Shown piece by piece: positions 34,304 to 42,985 of a DNA stretch of 64,000 nt. The stretch comes from Crossaster papposus (lineage: Eukaryota; Echinodermata; Asteroidea; Velatida; Solasteridae), in assembly GCA_037893245.1 (NCBI GenBank), contig JBAIAA010000022.1, forward strand, positions 1,364,001 through 1,428,000, read 5' to 3'. How positions within the stretch are numbered: position 1 is the first letter of the stretch; the number at the start of each line of letters is the position of its first letter. Under the pieces are notes generated by a model, which saw only the letters and a list, made by a program, of their open reading frames with translations, was not told where the DNA came from and made no database searches. The translations under genes were made by a program, and so were the position numbers.

Positions 34304-35160
34304 AATCTTTGGGAGGGGCACATTGTCCAAATATATCCAAGACCTCAAAAATGTTTTACTTATTGTCAGTTGTACATTTTTATTGTTTGAAAGCCGCAAA
34401 AGTTCTCAAAAATCTAATTAAAAGAAAGGTGCTTGAAAACTAAACTGACGAAGGTTTAGTTCTGTGGATGCTATATATACCAAGAAAATAATATTTTTAG
34501 ATTTGAACCAATAATATTTGTAGATTTGATATTGAACCAACTGCTTAATAGAAATTTCAAAAAAATGCATCTCTGGGACACATCATTAGACTACTTCAAA
34601 ATTCTTCAAAATGACAGCATGCCAGAGAGTTTATAGGGTCATTATTATGTTTACATAATTTGGTGCGAGTTCTAGTACTACAACACTGGATCATGAATAA
34701 TTGCAATTATATCTTCTGGTTATTTTTTTAAGAGTTATGAAAGCCGGTCTGTATTTGATGAGGGACGAGTATTTAGTGGAATCAGCAGAAGTTTTGAATC
34801 GGGAGAACTTAGCAGACGAGCAGCTCAAAGGTTTAGTGATATCGAACGATTGACAGGTGAGAGAGAAATGCACGCACGTGTGAATGCATGTGCGAATATT
34901 TCACGCGTACTGTGAACCTGTGAACCATTGACGTCTACAAGATGCGGGAAGAGGTTACGGATTGTAGACTTGCGCATGCCGAAAGTCTGTTTTGCCCCTT
35001 CTGCAAGAGCTTTTGAGGAAAAATGGGGATAGGATTATCTTCTTTTTTTTTAATAAAGAGGAAATATTAAAAAGTCCAGAATCAATTTGAGGTTAAAACA
35101 AGTTTCTGGAAGTGAGAAAAGTGACTATTTTTTAGTCAAAAATGTTATTCATCTGAAAAA
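34304..35160. other. No recognisable gene
   Basis: AT-rich sequence between the repeat and the Foldback element. I found no supported exon, RNA gene or transposon end. GAAAAA at 35155-35160 is the candidate target duplication of the next element. Confidence 0.5.
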
Positions 35161-35633
35161 TACGGAGTTCTGGAAGTGCCAGCCGACTTGTTTACATCCT
35201 GACATATTTTATCTCAGGACGACGACATAATAGAGGCAAAATGACGACATCCTTTGATATTCGTTCGCGTAATGGCGACATCCTGAGATAATATATCGCG
35301 TGATGACGACATGCTGAAAGTAGGATGACGACATCCTGAGATAATATATCGCGGGATGACGACATGTTGAAAATAGGATGACGACATCCTGAGATAATAT
35401 ATCGCAGGATGACGACATGCTAAAAGTAGGATGACGACATCCTGAGATAATATATCGCGGGATGACGACATGTTGAAAGTAGGATGACGACATCTTGAGA
35501 TAATATATCGCGGGATGACGACATGTTGAAAGTAGGATGACGACATCCTGAGATAATATATCGCGGGATGACGACATGTTGAAAGTAGGATGACGACATC
35601 CTGAGATAATATATCCCGGGATGACGACATGCT
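35161..35633. repeat. Foldback left arm: unique end plus about 7 copies of a 53-bp repeat
   Basis: The unit is about 53 bp: GATGACGACATGTTGAAAG, TAGGATGACGACATCCTG and AGATAATATATCGCGG in sequence. The unit is internally near-palindromic around GACGACATCC. Its translation stays open over many units; this is not a gene. Confidence 0.88.
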
Positions 35634-35933
35634 GCTGAAACTATGTAGGATCCTAATTAGATCAGCAATACGGAAGCTTAAAGTGACCATCCGCGTTTCC
35701 GCGTTTCTGAGATAATTTATCTCAGAAAGACGGAATACTGAGATAAAAATATGTCTTTCCGTGATATCGTATCTCGGAAATATATCTTTCCTAATATCGT
35801 ATCTCAGAAAGACGTCTTTCTATGATAATCGTATCACAAAAAGACGCCTTTCCATGATAATCGTATCTTGGAAAGATATTTCCAGGATATTAAATCGTAT
35901 CTCTCAAGAAGACGTCTTTTAACGAAATACTAC
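35634..35933. other. Foldback core, left portion, with ATCTCAGAAAGACG repeats
   Basis: Irregular 45-55-bp repeats containing TCGTATCTCAGAAAGACG and GTCTTTC variants. With 45506-45622 this forms the non-arm core of the Foldback element. Confidence 0.6.
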
Positions 35934-36946
35934 TGTAATGGGATGAAATTGCAGGCCCCCCTTTTTTTTTAAAACTCCTAGTTTACCTAGTCCAGCTCGG
36001 ACTAGGGCGAGTCTAGGGGTGGGTGGTTGGCTGGTGGTGTGTGATGAGTGGGTGATTGGTAGCAGGCTATGCAATCAATCACGGCGCGTTGAGGAAGGGC
36101 TGTCCAGAGGTCGGTGACCATACCCAAGAAAGTGTTTGGGCACTTGGCCACTGGACTCCGACAGAGGAAAGTTGTTAGAATTAACCTCCCAAGTTTCTTC
36201 AGTTTATGCGCTTTGCCTCTGTCGGATATCTGCGTTGGATTGCGCCAGCCCAGCTCATCAACATACTTAATTATATGTTCATTCCCTGTCCTGCTCTAGG
36301 CCGAGTCAAAAAGAGCCAGCGGGACAACAAAACGTCAAGTTTCCTGTGGGCTGATCCCAAGGCAGGAGATAGCCAGCAGGACAGCAAATCGTCGAATCGT
36401 CTCCTTCATTACTCCACCTTCTGGTTGTTACGGAAACAATAATCCTGTCCCCTGATCAAGGACAAGGAACTGTTTCCGTACCCCTTCAAGCCCTCATCAT
36501 CAACTTCAACGCCCCCCTAACTGCTTCAACTCTACCGGAAGAACTTTCTTGGTTTATCTTCCCAAGTTCCAGTCTTCAGTCTTCCAGTCTTCATCTTCTC
36601 CAAGTGCGCCATCGTCTACACCCACCCAGATAGGCCATTCATTCATTTCTTTTATATATATATCTACATTGTATTAAATTAACTTGTGTCGTATAATTGC
36701 TTTCTTCTTTTATATTTGTCGAGACCCGCCGGGTTTTTAATTTTGCTTTTAGTTGAGATATTTAATGCATAATATGCTCACCTAATGTTTACATACAGCG
36801 TTGTAAATCGCCTCTCCCTTTTTTCGTAGTCGGGAAAAGAATAAACATACTTTCTTCCTTTTTTTACAAGACCATTCAGCGTGTCCCTTGTAAAAATTCA
36901 TTATGTATCAGCACAGCGTGCGCTAGCCGCACTTAAACCTGTTACA
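35934..36946 (+). repeat. Element B 5' LTR, short form
   Basis: 1013 bp, starting TGTAATGGGATGAAATTGC and ending CCTGTTACA. It has a single copy of the 155-bp module (about 36146-36300) and lacks the intron-like spacer found in the other three LTRs. Confidence 0.92.
36653..36845 (+). promoter_or_regulatory. Probable LTR core promoter (TATA) and polyadenylation signal
   Basis: TATATATA at 36653-36662 lies about 290 bp before the LTR end, and AATAAA at 36840-36845 lies about 100 bp before it. The order fits transcription starting after the TATA run and a short R region. The same elements recur in the 3' LTR (near 45208 and 45395). Confidence 0.5.
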
Positions 36947-36950
36947 TAAT

Positions 36951-36968
36951 TGGCGCCCAATGTGGGGA
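36951..36968 (+). promoter_or_regulatory. Element B primer binding site (tRNA-Lys type)
   Basis: TGGCGCCCAATGTGGGGA starts 4 nt after the LTR, where reverse transcription would be primed. It differs by one base over the first 17 nt from the known tRNA-Lys PBS of type TGGCGCCCAACGTGGGGC. Confidence 0.78.
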
Positions 36969-37191
36969 TACGCTGTATTTCTTTTTCCATTTTGATTGTG
37001 TGTCAAAACAAAACACCTTTCGACGGCTACTGAAGGGGCCCACATTATTTCTCGACATTGCCGGACTTATTGATTTTACTTTTGTTTATTGCTCTTGCCA
37101 TTTTTAATTTGTATTTCATGTTTTCATGTGTACTTTTGTTGCACATGATTGTTTGCAGATCATTTCTTGTACTTAACTTAATTTTTTCATA

Positions 37192-38757
37192 ATGACGTCC
37201 CCTGTCTTAGTGGCTAACATTCCGCCACACGCCTCCCTAGAGCAGGTACGGCATTTTCTAAACAGGGCGGGTGCAATCCGCAGCATCAGTGAGCTGTCCC
37301 ATTCCGGGGGTGATTATGGCACATATGTGTACTGCCATTACCACTCCCCGGCACAGGCAGCTCACGCTATCCAGTTACTAACTGGACAGCCACTCCTCAA
37401 TGGCCACCCTCGCTTATTGCAACCTTACCGCCAGCCACCACCCCCTGGAACCGAACCTATGCCTATGGCTTCCCTAATCCCCTCCCCTGAAGATGTTCTT
37501 CGAACAACTTCTCCCATCCCTATCATTCATCCTCCAACTCCGCTCCGCACATCCGCCCAGAGCCTACCCCGCCCATATCCTATACCCCACCCGACTACCC
37601 CTTCATCTTATTCCATTCCTTTCTCCCAACCTCCAACTCTTCACCCAGCAATCTCTCCTAGCCCGCCAGCGATTTTTGCAGCGCGGCAGCAAGCACCGCA
37701 GCCGCAGCCTCTGCCACAGCCAGCGCAGCAGCTACACGAACATCCTCATTTTAATCCTCAGCCTCCATCTCTGGGATTTTCACCGCTTGCCGCCACACAT
37801 ACTTTTCCTGCTCCTTATCCTCAGCCCCCAGCTGTGACACACCTCCCAACTGGTTATGTCCAGCCCCCAAGGATATCTCCTTTCTTTGGAGAGGTGTCGT
37901 CCAAAGGACAGGGCGTTGACTTTGACTCCTGGAAATTCGAAGTTGATTCCTTGCTCCGCGACGGCACATACACCGAGCGAATCCTGGCCCCATATGTCCG
38001 CCAATCGATTCGTGGAGAGCCCAGTCGGCTTATCCAAACGCTTGGCCCCCATGCATCGATTGGCGCAATTGTCCTCGAACTGGAGGGGAGTTATGGCACT
38101 GTGCAGGATGGCCCGACTCTTCTCCAGAAGGCTTATAATAGCCACCAAGAGGACCAGGAGACGGCTGCTGGCTTTGGTCGCCGTCTCAAGCTCCTTGTCT
38201 ATGAGGCATGCCGTCGTGGTGGCCTTCCTGCGGCCTCCATGGACGTTGTGCTCCGGCAGATATTTTGGCGTGGGCTTCGTGAACAACAGCTAAAAAATGT
38301 CTGCCGGCACAAGAAGGACGAGGTCACTACCTTTGACCATCTTGTGCGGCTCGTTCGCATGGGCGAGCAAGAGTTGGTGGCTAAACGCCCAACGAAGGAC
38401 CTCCCATCTGGCACTCCCCGCCCGACTACGAATCCTGAATTTAAGGATGCCCTCTCCACAATCACATCTTGCCTGGCCGAGCTTAAAGTTGCTCTGACGG
38501 CCACCCCAGCACTCCCTCTCATGCCGCCTCCCCCTCCCTTTCACAGTTTTCCGATGACATCAACCACTCCTCCCTCGCCAGCCCAATTTGAGTGCTACAA
38601 ATGCGGTCAAGTGGGACACATTGCGCGCGGTTGCCGAAACCCCCCTAAGCAACCCAAATCCATGCCGTTAAACAAGCACCTGCCTCCACAGGGGGTGATG
38701 TGGCAGGCAGCTCCACCGGCAACCCAAGCGGCCTCCACCCCACACCAACAGTCCTAA
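37192..38757 (+). CDS. gag: Element B Gag: RRM-like N-terminus, capsid, zinc knuckle
   Basis: An intact 521-codon frame. Residues about 4-85 resemble an RNA-recognition motif: an RNP2-like VLVANIPP strand, the helix ASLEQVRHFLNRAG, an RNP1-like YGTYVYCHYHS strand and a helix AAHAIQLLTGQPL. A proline/glutamine-rich linker (about 85-235) follows. The capsid-like part (about 235-430) begins ISPFFGEV and has DFDSWKFEVDSLL, RRLKLLVYEACRRGGL and FDHLVRLVRMGEQE. Its layout recalls the PNMA family of domesticated Gag proteins, which also have an RRM-like N-terminus. A single CCHC zinc knuckle lies at C468, C471, H476, C481 (CYKCGQVGHIARGC). The start ATG follows the LTR and primer site by 240 nt, and element A has the equivalent start. 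Confidence 0.92.
   Translation: MTSPVLVANIPPHASLEQVRHFLNRAGAIRSISELSHSGGDYGTYVYCHYHSPAQAAHAIQLLTGQPLLNGHPRLLQPYRQPPPPGTEPMPMASLIPSPEDVLRTTSPIPIIHPPTPLRTSAQSLPRPYPIPHPTTPSSYSIPFSQPPTLHPAISPSPPAIFAARQQAPQPQPLPQPAQQLHEHPHFNPQPPSLGFSPLAATHTFPAPYPQPPAVTHLPTGYVQPPRISPFFGEVSSKGQGVDFDSWKFEVDSLLRDGTYTERILAPYVRQSIRGEPSRLIQTLGPHASIGAIVLELEGSYGTVQDGPTLLQKAYNSHQEDQETAAGFGRRLKLLVYEACRRGGLPAASMDVVLRQIFWRGLREQQLKNVCRHKKDEVTTFDHLVRLVRMGEQELVAKRPTKDLPSGTPRPTTNPEFKDALSTITSCLAELKVALTATPALPLMPPPPPFHSFPMTSTTPPSPAQFECYKCGQVGHIARGCRNPPKQPKSMPLNKHLPPQGVMWQAAPPATQAASTPHQQS
38649..38757 (+). promoter_or_regulatory. gag/pol overlap with a candidate -1 frameshift site
   Basis: The pol frame is open from 38649, just after TAA at 38646, and gag ends at 38757, a 109-nt overlap in the -1 direction. 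In the gag frame, G TTA AAC at 38667-38673 matches the GUUAAAC slippery heptamer known from equine arteritis virus. A possible stem, CCTGCC at 38679-38684 pairing with GGCAGG at 38702-38707, lies 5 nt downstream. Element A has the same heptamer. Confidence 0.5.
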
Positions 38758-41700
38758 CTCGTTTAGTTGGTAATGCCAATGAGACGGAGGCGTGTGTGTC
38801 AGGTGTAAGATGTCTTTGCCTTGTTGACACTGGGTCCCAGGTGACCACTATATCCCAATCATTTCATACTAAACATCTTTCCTCAAATTCTATTAAGCCC
38901 ATCAGTAACCTTCTTCAAGTTCACGGTGCTGGTGGCGCTTCTGTCCCTTTCCTCGGCTACATTGAAGTTCAAATTTCTTTCCCTTTTCGACTTCGTAAGG
39001 AGCCTGCATCCTACTGGGCACTTGCACTTGTTGTACCGGACACGGCCTACCATGACAATGTTCCCCTTTTGGTTGGTACGAATGTTATTGCTCAGTGCAA
39101 GTCGCAGTGTTTTCAATCATATGGGCCACGATTCTCTCAAAAGGTGGCCCTGCCCAATGCCTTGCAACTTGCAATCAACAATCTGTCTGCACAGGACAAA
39201 TGCAAGAAACAAAAACTTGGCGAGGTACGAGCAGCCGGTAACCGGGTTATAACAATTAACCCGAATGAAACTGTTATCGTTCGTGGTTTCATGAAGGCAC
39301 ACCTCCAAGCGATGCATTTGCAAGTTATTGTTGAACCCGCAGAGGGACATGCCCTACCTGGCCTGTTGGAAGTCCTTCCTACAGTCCTCACCTTGGACCG
39401 CGATGTTCAACATAACTCTGTTCCTATTGCAGTCCGAAATGTGTCGCTAAAACAGTGCACTATCCACCCACGAACTGTTTTGTGCAAGTTGGAGCATGTT
39501 GATTCAATTTCTCCTCTTGACTCCGAAAACGAATCACCAACAACTCACCTCACAAGCGACTGTACCGAAGAGACAGACGACTTCTTGCGTATGTTCGATT
39601 TCACTGAGTCACCGATTAGTGCAGATAATCTGACTACAGTCCAAAATTTCTTGAGACAACGTACTTCTGTGTTCTCGCTCCATGACACAGATTTGGGACG
39701 CACCAACACTGTCCGACACGAAATTCAGTTGACTAATGACACACCCTTCAAAGAACGGCATCGCCGAATCCCCCCAGCTCAGTATGATGAAGTCAGACAA
39801 CTTATTAGGGACATGCTCGACGCTGGGGCAATCAGGGAATCCCATTCCCCTTGGGCATCCCCTGTTGTCCTAGTGAGGAAAAAGGATGGTAGTCTGAGGT
39901 TTTGCATAGATTATCGGAAACTGAATGAACGTACAGTACGAGATGCCTATGCACTACCTCGCATTGAGGACACATTGGATGCCCTACATGGCGCAAAATG
40001 GTTTTCCTCATTAGACTTGAAAGCTGGGTATTGGCAAGTTGAGATGCGGGAAGAAGACAAAGCGAAGACAGCTTTTACAACCCCACTTGGGTTCTATGAA
40101 GCAAACCGCATGCCTTTTGGTCTTACCAACGCCCCAGCAACCTTCCAGAGACTCATGGAACGCTGCGTGGGCGATCTCAACTTGAAAACATGTTTAGTCT
40201 ACCTAGACGACATCATTGTTTACTCAAGTACTTTTGACGAGCATCTCCAACGACTTGAGTCAGTACTCACACGGCTACAACAGCATGGTTTAAAGCTAAA
40301 GCCGTCCAAATGCCAACTTTTCCGTTCCTCCGTGAAGTACCTCGGTCATGTGATCTCAGCAGCAGGCGTTGAGACGGACCCAGATAAAACTGCGGCCTTG
40401 AAGACTTGGCCAGTTCCCAGTGATCACCATGAAGTTCGATCCTTCTTGGGATTTGCTGGGTACTACCGACGATTCATCGCGGGGTACTCAAAAATAGCCA
40501 AACCCCTCCATGCCCTTACTGTGGGCCTCCCGATGAAGAAAAGTGGTAGTCGGTCACACAAATCCAAACCCCCTCCTTTCACCTGGACCCCTCATTGTCA
40601 ACATGCTTTTGAATGCCTGATCACACAGCTAACGGAAGCACCTGCCTTGGCGTACGCTGATTTTAGTAAACCCTTCATCCTGCATACTGACGCCAGTGTC
40701 ATTGGTCTTGGTGCAGCACTGTATCAACTGCAGGATGGACGGGAACGTGTTGTTGCTTATGCCAGCAGAGGACTCTCAAAGAGCGAAGCAAACTACCCTG
40801 CCCACAAACTTGAATTTCTAGCTCTGAAGTGGGCGGTGACCGATAAGTTCCACGACTACCTATATGGAACCAATTTTCGAGTGGTAACGGACAACAATCC
40901 CCTCACTTATGTCCTTACTACTGCTAAGTTGGATGCCACTGGACATCGTTGGCTTGCTGCACTGTCTGCTTATAATTTTACGTTGGGGTACAGAAGTGGC
41001 AAACTCAATGGTGATGCAGATGGTCTGTCACGCCGCCCCCATCATGAGACCGCAGCTAATTCACAGACTGTTTCTGTTGAAGCTGTAAATGCTGTAGTAG
41101 GCTCGCATGGTGTATACCCTGCCGACTCAGCCGGGTCACCAATCCCACTAGTCGAGACTTTGGCACTGCAGAGCACAGCCATCACACCAGATCTTGATAA
41201 TCCTCCACTATGGCCAGGACAAAGTCCGATTCCTCAGGTGTCCACAGAGGAATGGAGGCGGTATCAACGGGAAGATCCCATTATTGGGAAAATCATTCAA
41301 TACAAGGAGGAAGGGAAATGTCCCCCAGGGAAACAAAGACGTCATGAAAGCCGTGATGTTGTCGCAATCCTGCGGGATTGGGACAAACTAACGTTTCGGG
41401 ATGATGTCCTTTACCGCCAGCGTACAGAAAAAAAGGGCGGTAAAATTTTTCAACTTGTGCTTCCCAAGCTGTACAGGGATGTTGCTTTCCGTTGTCTTCA
41501 TGATGAAGCCGGTCACTTTGGCCGTGAGCGGACTCTCGACTTGATCCGCTCTCGGTTCTTTTGGCCCTATATGGCTTGTGATGTTGACAACAGGATCCGG
41601 TCGTGCCCCAGATGTATAAGACGTAAGATGCCACCAGTTGCTATGAGGACAGCCCCATTGGTAAGCATTACCACTTGTGAACCAATGGAACTGGTGTGCA

Positions 41701-42020
41701 TTGACCATCTTTCCCTCAAAACAACTGGTGGTTCGCAAGCAGATATTTTGGTTATCACCGACCATTTTAGCCGCTATGCGCAAGCGATCCCAGTGCCAAA
41801 TCAAACAGCTAAAACCACCGCCCGTGTACTGTTTGACAACTTCTTTGTCCATTATGGATTTCCTGGCAGACTCCACTCTGACCAGGGAAGAGGTTTTGAG
41901 TCGGATGTTATACACCAGTTGTGTAAAATAACCGACATCACTAAGAGTCGAACATCTCCATATCATCCCAGGGCAATGGCCAAGTGGAACGTTTCAATAG
42001 AACTCTACTTGAGATGTTAG
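38649..42020 (+). CDS. pol: Element B Pol: protease, reverse transcriptase, RNase H, integrase (N-terminal part)
   Basis: A long open frame. Domains in order: retroviral-type aspartic protease with DTG (LVDTGSQVTTI, near 38822); reverse transcriptase with SPVVLVRKKDGSLRFCIDYR and the YLDD active site in LVYLDDIIVYS (near 40200); RNase H starting ILHTDASVIGLGAAL (near 40680); and integrase with an HHCC zinc site (HDEAGHFGRERTLDL, SCPRCIRR, 41500-41625), catalytic D in VCIDHLS (near 41700) and second D in HSDQGRGF (near 41880). The frame ends prematurely: a C is missing from a four-C run at about 41967, just before the third catalytic residue. The order PR-RT-RH-IN is that of Ty3/Gypsy. Pol is probably made by -1 frameshifting. 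Confidence 0.95.
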   Translation, partial: ATQIHAVKQAPASTGGDVAGSSTGNPSGLHPTPTVLTRLVGNANETEACVSGVRCLCLVDTGSQVTTISQSFHTKHLSSNSIKPISNLLQVHGAGGASVPFLGYIEVQISFPFRLRKEPASYWALALVVPDTAYHDNVPLLVGTNVIAQCKSQCFQSYGPRFSQKVALPNALQLAINNLSAQDKCKKQKLGEVRAAGNRVITINPNETVIVRGFMKAHLQAMHLQVIVEPAEGHALPGLLEVLPTVLTLDRDVQHNSVPIAVRNVSLKQCTIHPRTVLCKLEHVDSISPLDSENESPTTHLTSDCTEETDDFLRMFDFTESPISADNLTTVQNFLRQRTSVFSLHDTDLGRTNTVRHEIQLTNDTPFKERHRRIPPAQYDEVRQLIRDMLDAGAIRESHSPWASPVVLVRKKDGSLRFCIDYRKLNERTVRDAYALPRIEDTLDALHGAKWFSSLDLKAGYWQVEMREEDKAKTAFTTPLGFYEANRMPFGLTNAPATFQRLMERCVGDLNLKTCLVYLDDIIVYSSTFDEHLQRLESVLTRLQQHGLKLKPSKCQLFRSSVKYLGHVISAAGVETDPDKTAALKTWPVPSDHHEVRSFLGFAGYYRRFIAGYSKIAKPLHALTVGLPMKKSGSRSHKSKPPPFTWTPHCQHAFECLITQLTEAPALAYADFSKPFILHTDASVIGLGAALYQLQDGRERVVAYASRGLSKSEANYPAHKLEFLALKWAVTDKFHDYLYGTNFRVVTDNNPLTYVLTTAKLDATGHRWLAALSAYNFTLGYRSGKLNGDADGLSRRPHHETAANSQTVSVEAVNAVVGSHGVYPADSAGSPIPLVETLALQSTAITPDLDNPPLWPGQSPIPQVSTEEWRRYQREDPIIGKIIQYKEEGKCPPGKQRRHESRDVVAILRDWDKLTFRDDVLYRQRTEKKGGKIFQLVLPKLYRDVAFRCLHDEAGHFGRERTLDLIRSRFFWPYMACDVDNRIRSCPRCIRRKMPPVAMRTAPLVSITTCEPMELVCIDHLSLKTTGGSQADILVITDHFSRYAQAIPVPNQTAKTTARVLFDNFFVHYGFPGRLHSDQGRGFESDVIHQLCKITDITKSRTSPYHPRAMAKWNVSIELYLRC

Positions 42021-42874
42021 GTACACTACCAGAAGACAAGAAGTCAGTGTGGAAGAAGTATGTAGCCCCTCTCGTCCATGCCTATAACTCCACAAAGAAT
42101 GATGCGACTGGTTTCTCACCATACTTCCTTATGTACGGTAGACATCCAAAACTTCCAGTCGATATCTTTCTTGGTTTAGAACCCAGAGAGTCTGCCAAAG
42201 AAACTCAGGGCGAGTATGCAAAGCAACTGAGACAGCGCCTTGCTGATGCATACAGACTGGCTTCTAGTCACTCTGAAAAGGCCAACTCCCGCAATAAGGC
42301 TCGTTATGATATACATACGAGAGCTGCCATTCTCCATCCCGGTGACAGAGTTCTGGTTAAGGTTGTCGCTCCCACTGGTAATTACAAGATTGCCGACCGA
42401 TGGGGAGAACATCCTTACAGGGTGGTTCGACAGGTGAACCCGGATATTCCTGTGTATGTTGTGCGACAGGAGCAAGGTGGAGGTTCTACTCGAACACTTC
42501 ACAGGAACTTGCTCCTGCCCTTTAACTCTTTGCCACTCCCTGTGCCTACTTCCACTGAAGGTACAGTGAACAAGGCAAAGCAGGCACAGGAACCCCAACC
42601 ATCTGAGTCTGATTCGGATGCACCCATAGCAGAAGACTCAGTGTCAGATGACGATGACCCCTCTACTAGTGGTCCCCAGGTCCCCCCTAGGCAACGTCCC
42701 CGAAGGACTATCAAGCCCCCTAACCGTCTTGGCTTTTCGCTCCAACTTCATGAGAGCACCCCAGAATGGAAGGAAAAGGCGGAATTTCTGCAATCCTTCA
42801 TGACTAATTTAAGTTCAGAGGACAATAAGGATGCATGTGTCGCTGCGATGTTAAATATTATCAGTGCAACATAG
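41971..42874 (+). CDS. pol: Element B integrase C-terminal part (other frame after a 1-nt deletion)
   Basis: Continues Pol one frame over, starting at the VERFNR motif that holds the catalytic glutamate, then HAYNSTKNDATGFSPYFLMY, a GPY/F-like module (HPYRVVRQVNPDIPVYVV) and an acidic, serine-rich tail to a stop at 42874. The ORF is otherwise clean, so the 1-nt loss is recent or a sequencing error in a homopolymer. Confidence 0.92.
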
Positions 42875-42985
42875 AGCGATAATTGTTTTAATTTTTGTCT
42901 AGGCATGCCATATACTTGCGCGAATGGAACTGCGTAGCGATTGTTTAAACTTATGTCGGGACGACATTCGGAAAGCAGGCGTGCG

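Noticed and set aside
36114-36299. Repeated 61-codon frame in every LTR module
   Set aside because: It covers the 155-bp LTR module and appears wherever the module occurs. There is no evidence of translation; more likely regulatory or untranslated sequence.
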